Positions 59,252 through 64,000 of a stretch of 64,000 nucleotides of DNA are shown here, one piece after another (position 1 is the first letter of the stretch; each line of letters starts with the position of its first letter). This stretch comes from Triglochin maritima. Taxonomy: Eukaryota; Streptophyta; Magnoliopsida; Alismatales; Juncaginaceae. The stretch covers positions 13,632,743-13,696,742 of the forward strand of contig OY821772.1 in assembly GCA_963682175.1 (NCBI GenBank), in the 5' to 3' direction. The notes below the pieces were generated by a model that searched no databases, was not told where the DNA came from, and was given only the letters and a program-made list of their open reading frames with translations. Both the position numbers and the translations under genes were made by a program.

Positions 59252-60165
59252 TTGGTTCGGTCAACCGAGCGTGAACGGTCAACCGAGAGAAAATATCCAG
59301 GAGCTATCTTGGGATGTTTTCGGTAGACCGAAGGTGACACGGTCGTCCGATGAGATTCGACTAGGAGAAATTTTGGTGAGTCAACGGTCGACTGAAGCAA
59401 GACGTGGATTGTTCGAATTTTTCCAGAGAATTTTTCTCGTGAATGTTCGGTCGACTGTCTAGCTCAAGGTCAGCCGAACATGTGTTACAACTGAATGGTT
59501 CGGTTAATTGAGAAGAATTCTCGGTCAACCAAACAACACAATTTTGCCTGAATTATTAAGAGAATAATTAGATCATGGGTTGGATTAATTCCAAATTTGA
59601 TCAAACATTTTTTAGGATGCTTATGTGGCAATTTGGGATTAATTTTAGGAGATAATAAGCAAGAGATCATGACTAAAGAATAGTACTTGATAAGGATATT
59701 TTGGGATCCTATAAAAGGACCTTTCATCCTACTTGTTTAGGTTAATGCATAAATTCTCTCTCTTTAATCTCTCCCTTAATCACCACGAAAATCTCTTAAT
59801 AGTTTTAAGTTTTGGAGATAGAAATCTCAGGAGCTTAAAGAAGGGTTATTAACTAGATTCTAAGCTTAATTAGAGATTGATTGGCTAGCTCGTTTCTCTC
59901 TAATCTTGTTTAGAGTTTGGTGAACACTTGGAGGCGAATTGGCGGGCGATTCGACGAGCAACGGAACTCCGGATCTTCTGAAAGGTTTTAGAGAATCTTT
60001 GGGTATGATCCTCTTTCTTTTGTTTATTTTAATATGTGTAGGAATGTATGATATTAGAATAAACATATACATGTACGTAAAATCAATGAAAATATGAAAT
60101 TGATCTTCTATGTTTGTATTAAAAAATTTAAAATATATACACACATAGGGACACGAAATCCTACA
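59252..60165 (+). repeat. 3' LTR of the Copia element, second piece
   Basis: It aligns with about 45384-46302 of the 5' LTR (TATA at 59710-59717) and ends ...GAAATCCTACA before TSD ATTAG. The counterpart of 44274-45383 is absent. Confidence 0.92.
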
Positions 60166-60170
60166 ATTAG

Positions 60171-60451
60171 ACATAAGCAGAGGGGTTGAATTGCAAAAAG
60201 ACTCAAACTATAAAATATTTGTGGTTAGTTTCATGTGCTCTCCTCTGTAGGCTCACACGTGGGCATACATTCTTAAGCGTCCAAGCCCAGCGTCTCCCTA
60301 CAAGCTCTCTTCTACCTTAATACTATTTATTTCTTATAGGAAAATAATTTATGGCTTCCTTTTAACACCCTCTTTAGGACTCCCCTGACGTGGAGAAGGA
60401 CATGATTCCTTTAAGGGTGCTGCCAATGTGAAGCTATATATTTTTCAACAA
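60171..60451. other. Flanking DNA between Copia element and LINE
   Basis: About 280 bp with no recognised gene or repeat. It contains CTCTCCTCTGTAGGCTCACACGTGG-like text but nothing assignable. Confidence 0.4.
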
Positions 60452-60569
60452 TATTTAATTTGTTGATATAACTCCGCCTATGTACGTGTACATAGCCTGT
60501 CCCAAGCCAGGATAAAGGAGGAGGGTTGCGATAGGTGTTGCGAGCCAGCGTAAAACCCTAGCTACTCCC

Positions 60570-63500
60570 ATGGAAATGAAACTTAAAAGAGAATCGTGTT
60601 TGGGGCGTCACCCTCTTAGCGACGCGCTACATCGGGCCCCGGATGTAGTGATTCAAAGTGAGCAAGGGTCTACGCATCATTCTCGACGGGTGCGAGCGAT
60701 AAGGAAGCTAGTCGAGGGACGCCACCACCTTAGTGGCACACTGCATCGGTGTCCGAATGTAGTGCACAAGAAGTTAGGGTCCTCGTACTTTACTCAACGG
60801 GTGCGAGGGATAAGGAAGCTAGTTGAGGATAGTAGGATACGCATAGGTAGTTGGAATGTTGGATCTTTAACAGGGAAGTTAAGAGAGTTAGTGGATGTGA
60901 TCAACAAGAGAAAAGTCAATATTCTTTGTGTTCGGGAGACCAAATGGGTAGGTGAAAAAGCTAAAGAAGTTGAAAATACAGGGTTTAAGTTATGGTATAG
61001 TGGAAAAATAGAAATAAAAATGGAGTAGGAATCTTAGTAGATAAGAGCCTAAGAAAGGAGGTGGTAGAGGTTAAAAGACAAGGTGATCGAATAATTTTGA
61101 TTAAAATAGTTATCGGAAAACTGATTTTGAATGTCATTAGCTCCTATGCCCCACAAGTAGATTTGAGCGAAACAGTGAAGAAACAATTCTGGGAGGACTT
61201 TGACATTATGGTGAGAGGGATTCCTAGTAGTGAGAAACTTTGTATTGGAGGAGATTTTAACGGTCATGTTGGTAAAGATATCGAAGGGTTTGAACGTATC
61301 CATGGAGGGTTTGGGTTTGGTGTTAGGAATAAAGAAGGAGAAGATTTTCTGAATTTCGCTATAGCATATGACCTCATGGTAGCAAATACTTTCTTTAGGA
61401 AAATAGAATCTCATTTAGTCACATTTTGTAGTAGTCAACATCGAAGCCAAATTGATTTTGTGCTTACTCGAAAAGATGATCGAGGATCTTGTATAGATTG
61501 TAGGTAATACCTGAAGAGTGTGTGGTGACTCAACATAAGTTGGTAGTAGCGAACTTTAGCTTTCGTATTGGTGTAGTACGGAATAAGTGTAATAAAGATG
61601 TGAAGATTAAGTGGTGGAATCTTAAAGGAGAAAAATGTATGAGATTTAATGATAGACTTATGGCAGAGGGATCTTGGGATGTTGTAGGAGACGCTAATAG
61701 TATGTGGGAGAGTATGTCATCTTACATTCGTCGAGTAGCTAAAGAAGTTTGTGGGGAGAGTAGAGGAGGTAGACTAGATTCGAGAGACACGTGGTGGTGG
61801 AATGATGATGTACAACAAGCAATTAAAACTAAGAAAGAATGTTATAAGATGTGGTTTAAAGATAAAAATGAAACTAACTTAGAGGAGTATATGTTGGCTA
61901 ATAAAAAAGCTAAGAAATCAGTGAGAGAGGCTAGAGGGGTTGTTTATGAGAATTTATACCAAACGTTGGGATCAAAGGAGGGAGAGGTTGGAATATATAA
62001 GTTGGATAAAATAAGAGAGAAGAAAACTAGAGATCTTAATCAAGTTAAATGCATTAAAGATGATAATAATAACCTCTTAGTTAATACGGAGGATATCAAG
62101 GAAAGGTGGAGAGAATATTTTGATAAGTTGTTTAATGGAGAAAAGGATAGTGACACTTTTGAAGTGGATGATACAATTGAGGAATCTAATAGACGATTTG
62201 TACGGAGGATAAGAAAAGTTGAGGTTAAGGAAGCCTTAAAAAGGATGAAAGTTGGTAAGGCTTTAGAACCAGACGAGATTCCGATTGAGGTGTAGAAATG
62301 TCTGGGGGATAAAGCAGTAACGTGGTTAACTAAATTGTTTAGTAGTATCTTTGAGAAAAATAAAATACCAAATGAGTGGAGAAGAAGTATTTTAGTGCCA
62401 ATTTACAAGAATAAATGGGATATTCAAAGTCGCACTAACTATAGAGGTATAAAACTCATGTGTCATACTATGAAATTGTGGGAAAGAGTAATTGAGCACC
62501 GTCTATGGAAAGAGACATGTGTTAGAGATAATCAATTTGGTTTCATGCCTGGAAGGTCAACGATATATGTCATATTTCTTATTAGACAACTTATGGAGAG
62601 GTATAGAGAACAAAAGAAAGATCTACATATGGTTTTTATTGATTTAGAAAAGGCATATGATAGAGTTCCAAGAAATATAATGTGGTGGACCCTTGAGAAA
62701 AAGAAAGTATCAACAAAATATGTGAATTTAATTAAAGATGTGTATGAAGGAGTTGAAACTAGCATTAGAATTTGTGATGGTGTGACTAAAGCTTTTCCCA
62801 TTAAGATTGGACTTCATCAGGGTTCAGCTTTAAATCCATATCTATTTGCTTTAGTAATGGACGAGGTGACAAAAGACTTACAATGTAAGGTTCCATGGTG
62901 TATGCTTTTTGCAGATGATGTAGTATTAATTGACGAGAGTAGGGTAGGTGTGGAGAGAAAACTAGAGTTGTGGAGAAATACTTTAGAAACAAAAGGTTTT
63001 AAACTAAGTAGGTCTAAAACTGAATATATGAAATGTTGTTTCAGTACCGTTAATACCGAGGAAGAGGAGATTATATTAGATGGGCAAGTGGTGCGTAGAA
63101 AAGATATTTTTAGATATCTTGGATCAATACTTCAAAAAGATGGGGAGATCAATGAAGATGTTAACCATAGGATTAGAACAGGATGGATGAAATGGCGACA
63201 AGCCTCAGGTGTCTTATGTGACAAGAAAATTCCACTTAAGTTAAAAGGAAAGTTTTATAGAACCGCAATAAGACCTACAATGCTATATGGTGCGGAATGT
63301 TGGGCCACTAAAAGATTACATATACAAAAGATGAGTGTATCTGAAATGAGGATGTTGAGGTGAATGTGTGACCATACGCGAATGGATCGGATTAGAAATG
63401 AAGACATTCGTGAGAGAGTTGGAATTGCTCCAATGGAAGAGAAAGTTATCCAACACAGACTGAGATGGTATGGACATGTACAAGGAAGACCTATGGAGGC

Positions 63501-63675
63501 ACCTATAAGAAGAGGAGTATTGAATCGGATCGAAGACATAAAAAGAGGAAGAGGCAGACCACGATTGACTTTGGAGGAAGCAGTCAAAAGAGATTTAAAA
63601 GACTGGAATGTTCCTCGAGAATTTGCATTGGATAGAAATGCGTGGAAGAAGACGATTCATGTGCCTGAACCGTGA
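60570..63675 (+). pseudogene. LINE endonuclease-reverse transcriptase pseudogene
   Basis: ATG 60570. Residues 13-50 and 51-88 are a tandem duplication. APE-type endonuclease: IGSWNVGSLTGKLREL, ILCVRETKW (catalytic Glu), CIGGDFNGHVGKD, SQIDFVLTRKDDR and [82 protein letters not shown], and FADDVVLI (about 62908-62931) with the catalytic Asp pair. The C-terminus has [13 protein letters not shown] and ends WKKTIHVPEP at 63675. Stops at 61026, 62293 and 63361 and frame changes near 61030 and 61510 make it dead. The enzyme would nick target DNA and prime reverse transcription there. Confidence 0.92.
60606..60833 (+). repeat. 114-bp in-frame tandem duplication in the LINE ORF
   Basis: Units at 60606-60719 and 60720-60833, each 38 codons (RHPLSDALHR.../RHHLSGTLHR...), both ending in CGGGTGCGAG-GATAAGGAAGC. 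They have diverged by many substitutions but no indel shifts the frame. Confidence 0.85.
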
Positions 63676-63760
63676 CTCCTTAGAGTTTCATTTCTAGCCT
63701 ACCCCAACTAGTTTGGGATAAAAGGCTTTGTTGTTGTTGTTGTATTTAATTTGTTGATAT

Positions 63761-64000
63761 TGGTATTGGATCAGTCGAACCAGCCGTAGCACCCCAATTG
63801 TGTGTCCCTTGTAGGACAGGTGTGCGTCCCTTGCGGGATATGTATTTTTACATTGTGTGTCCCTCGCGAGATATGTACCCCAATTGTGTGTCCCAAATAT
63901 ATATAGTTTTACAGAGGAGGGACCTACTATTCTCAAAATGTATTAACACAAATTTTACAATTCTTAATAACTTAAATTTTAAAATTCATATGAAAATTTT
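63761..64000. other. Right-edge flank with GTGTGTCCC repeats
   Basis: No gene. 63795-63895 carries four or five copies of a GTGTGTCCC(T/C)(T/C)GCGGGATATGTA-like unit of about 30 bp, then A/T-rich DNA. Confidence 0.5.

Larger units (their letters stand above)
44110..60165 (+). mobile_element. Long-LTR Ty1/Copia element with nested Athila element C
   Basis: 5' LTR 44110-46302, PBS, leader, gag-pol pseudogene 47779-51874, polypurine tract 51942-51955, and a 3' LTR present in two pieces (51956-52118 and 59252-60165). ATTAG at 44105-44109 and 60166-60170 is the TSD, which proves the two ends belong together although they are 16 kb apart. Element C fills the gap in the 3' LTR, and about 1.1 kb of that LTR is missing. 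Solo LTRs of related type lie at 17220 and 39304. Confidence 0.93.
60470..63742 (+). mobile_element. RTE-type LINE, full length with TSD
   Basis: Flanked by the 18-bp direct repeat TATTTAATTTGTTGATAT (60452-60469 and 63743-63760). The 3' end CCCCAACTAGTTTGGGATAA followed by a (TTG)n tail instead of poly(A) is typical of plant RTE LINEs. It has one coding region with APE endonuclease and reverse transcriptase, no ORF1 and no RNase H. The intact TSD and both ends suggest no 5' truncation. Confidence 0.93.

Noticed and set aside
58926..59462. A 178-codon frame that looks like a complete integrase tail
   Set aside because: Residues after SRKDW come from Copia LTR sequence. It is a deletion chimera, not a gene.
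1..64000. CRISPR array, bacterial operon, tRNA or rRNA genes
   Set aside because: No spaced direct repeats with unique spacers, no ribosome-binding patterns, no cloverleaf or rRNA motifs. The tRNA-like text consists of retroelement primer-binding sites only.

Overview
The window is plant nuclear DNA made almost entirely of transposable elements nested in one another. I see no intact host gene, no rRNA, tRNA or CRISPR. Low GC, tRNA-Asp-primed Athila-like Ty3/Gypsy elements, Ty1/Copia and Sirevirus-like elements, an En/Spm (CACTA) transposon with plant TNP2 and plant-transposase-24-like sequence, a hAT-type MITE and an RTE-type LINE with a TTG-repeat tail together point to a flowering plant. 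I cannot name the species.

Layout. 1-5989: Athila-like element A (+ strand, 5' end outside the window), gag-protease only. 5990-10595: Athila-like element D (- strand), apparently split by A. 10596-23560: remains of a CACTA transposon (- strand). It is broken up by a Copia remnant (11186-13577), a Sirevirus-like 3' remnant with its LTR (13578-17015), a Copia solo LTR (17220-20813) that itself holds an Athila solo LTR (17928-19339), and a 726-bp hAT MITE (20885-21610). 23561-26996: 5' part of a second Sirevirus-like element (- strand); 27017-28060: a related lone LTR. 28061-30004: anonymous DNA with a possible gene fragment and an LTR-like stretch. 30005-42461: near-complete pol-less Athila-like element B (+) with TSD ATAAC, carrying an inverted solo LTR of its own family (36683-38228) and a Copia solo LTR in its 3' LTR (39304-41316). 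42557-43984: another Athila solo LTR. 44110-60165: long-LTR Copia element (+, TSD ATTAG) whose 3' LTR received pol-containing Athila element C (52119-59251); a later deletion fused C's integrase to the Copia LTR. 60470-63742: full-length RTE-type LINE with an 18-bp TSD.

How the parts relate. Nearly every insertion is confirmed by direct repeats read from the sequence: ATAAC, GGCCT, GTGAG, ATTTA, AACAC, ATTAG, an 8-bp hAT TSD and an 18-bp LINE TSD. All protein genes are broken by stops or frameshifts. A and B share a gag-protease-noncoding layout without reverse transcriptase. B's LTR is close to that of pol-bearing C, which suggests trans-mobilisation of a non-autonomous family.

The most interesting signals are noncoding. 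(1) A 131-bp segment before the polypurine tract is about 94% identical between A and B, higher than their protease coding sequence. (2) Several Athila-like LTRs have an snRNA-type promoter: the plant USE (GTCCCACATCG) followed by TATAAATA with an invariant 32-nt gap. (3) Paired palindromes sit in both U3 and leader and have changed together between families. (4) Arrays of GGTCGACC-like motifs occur in the LTRs of two different Copia lineages.
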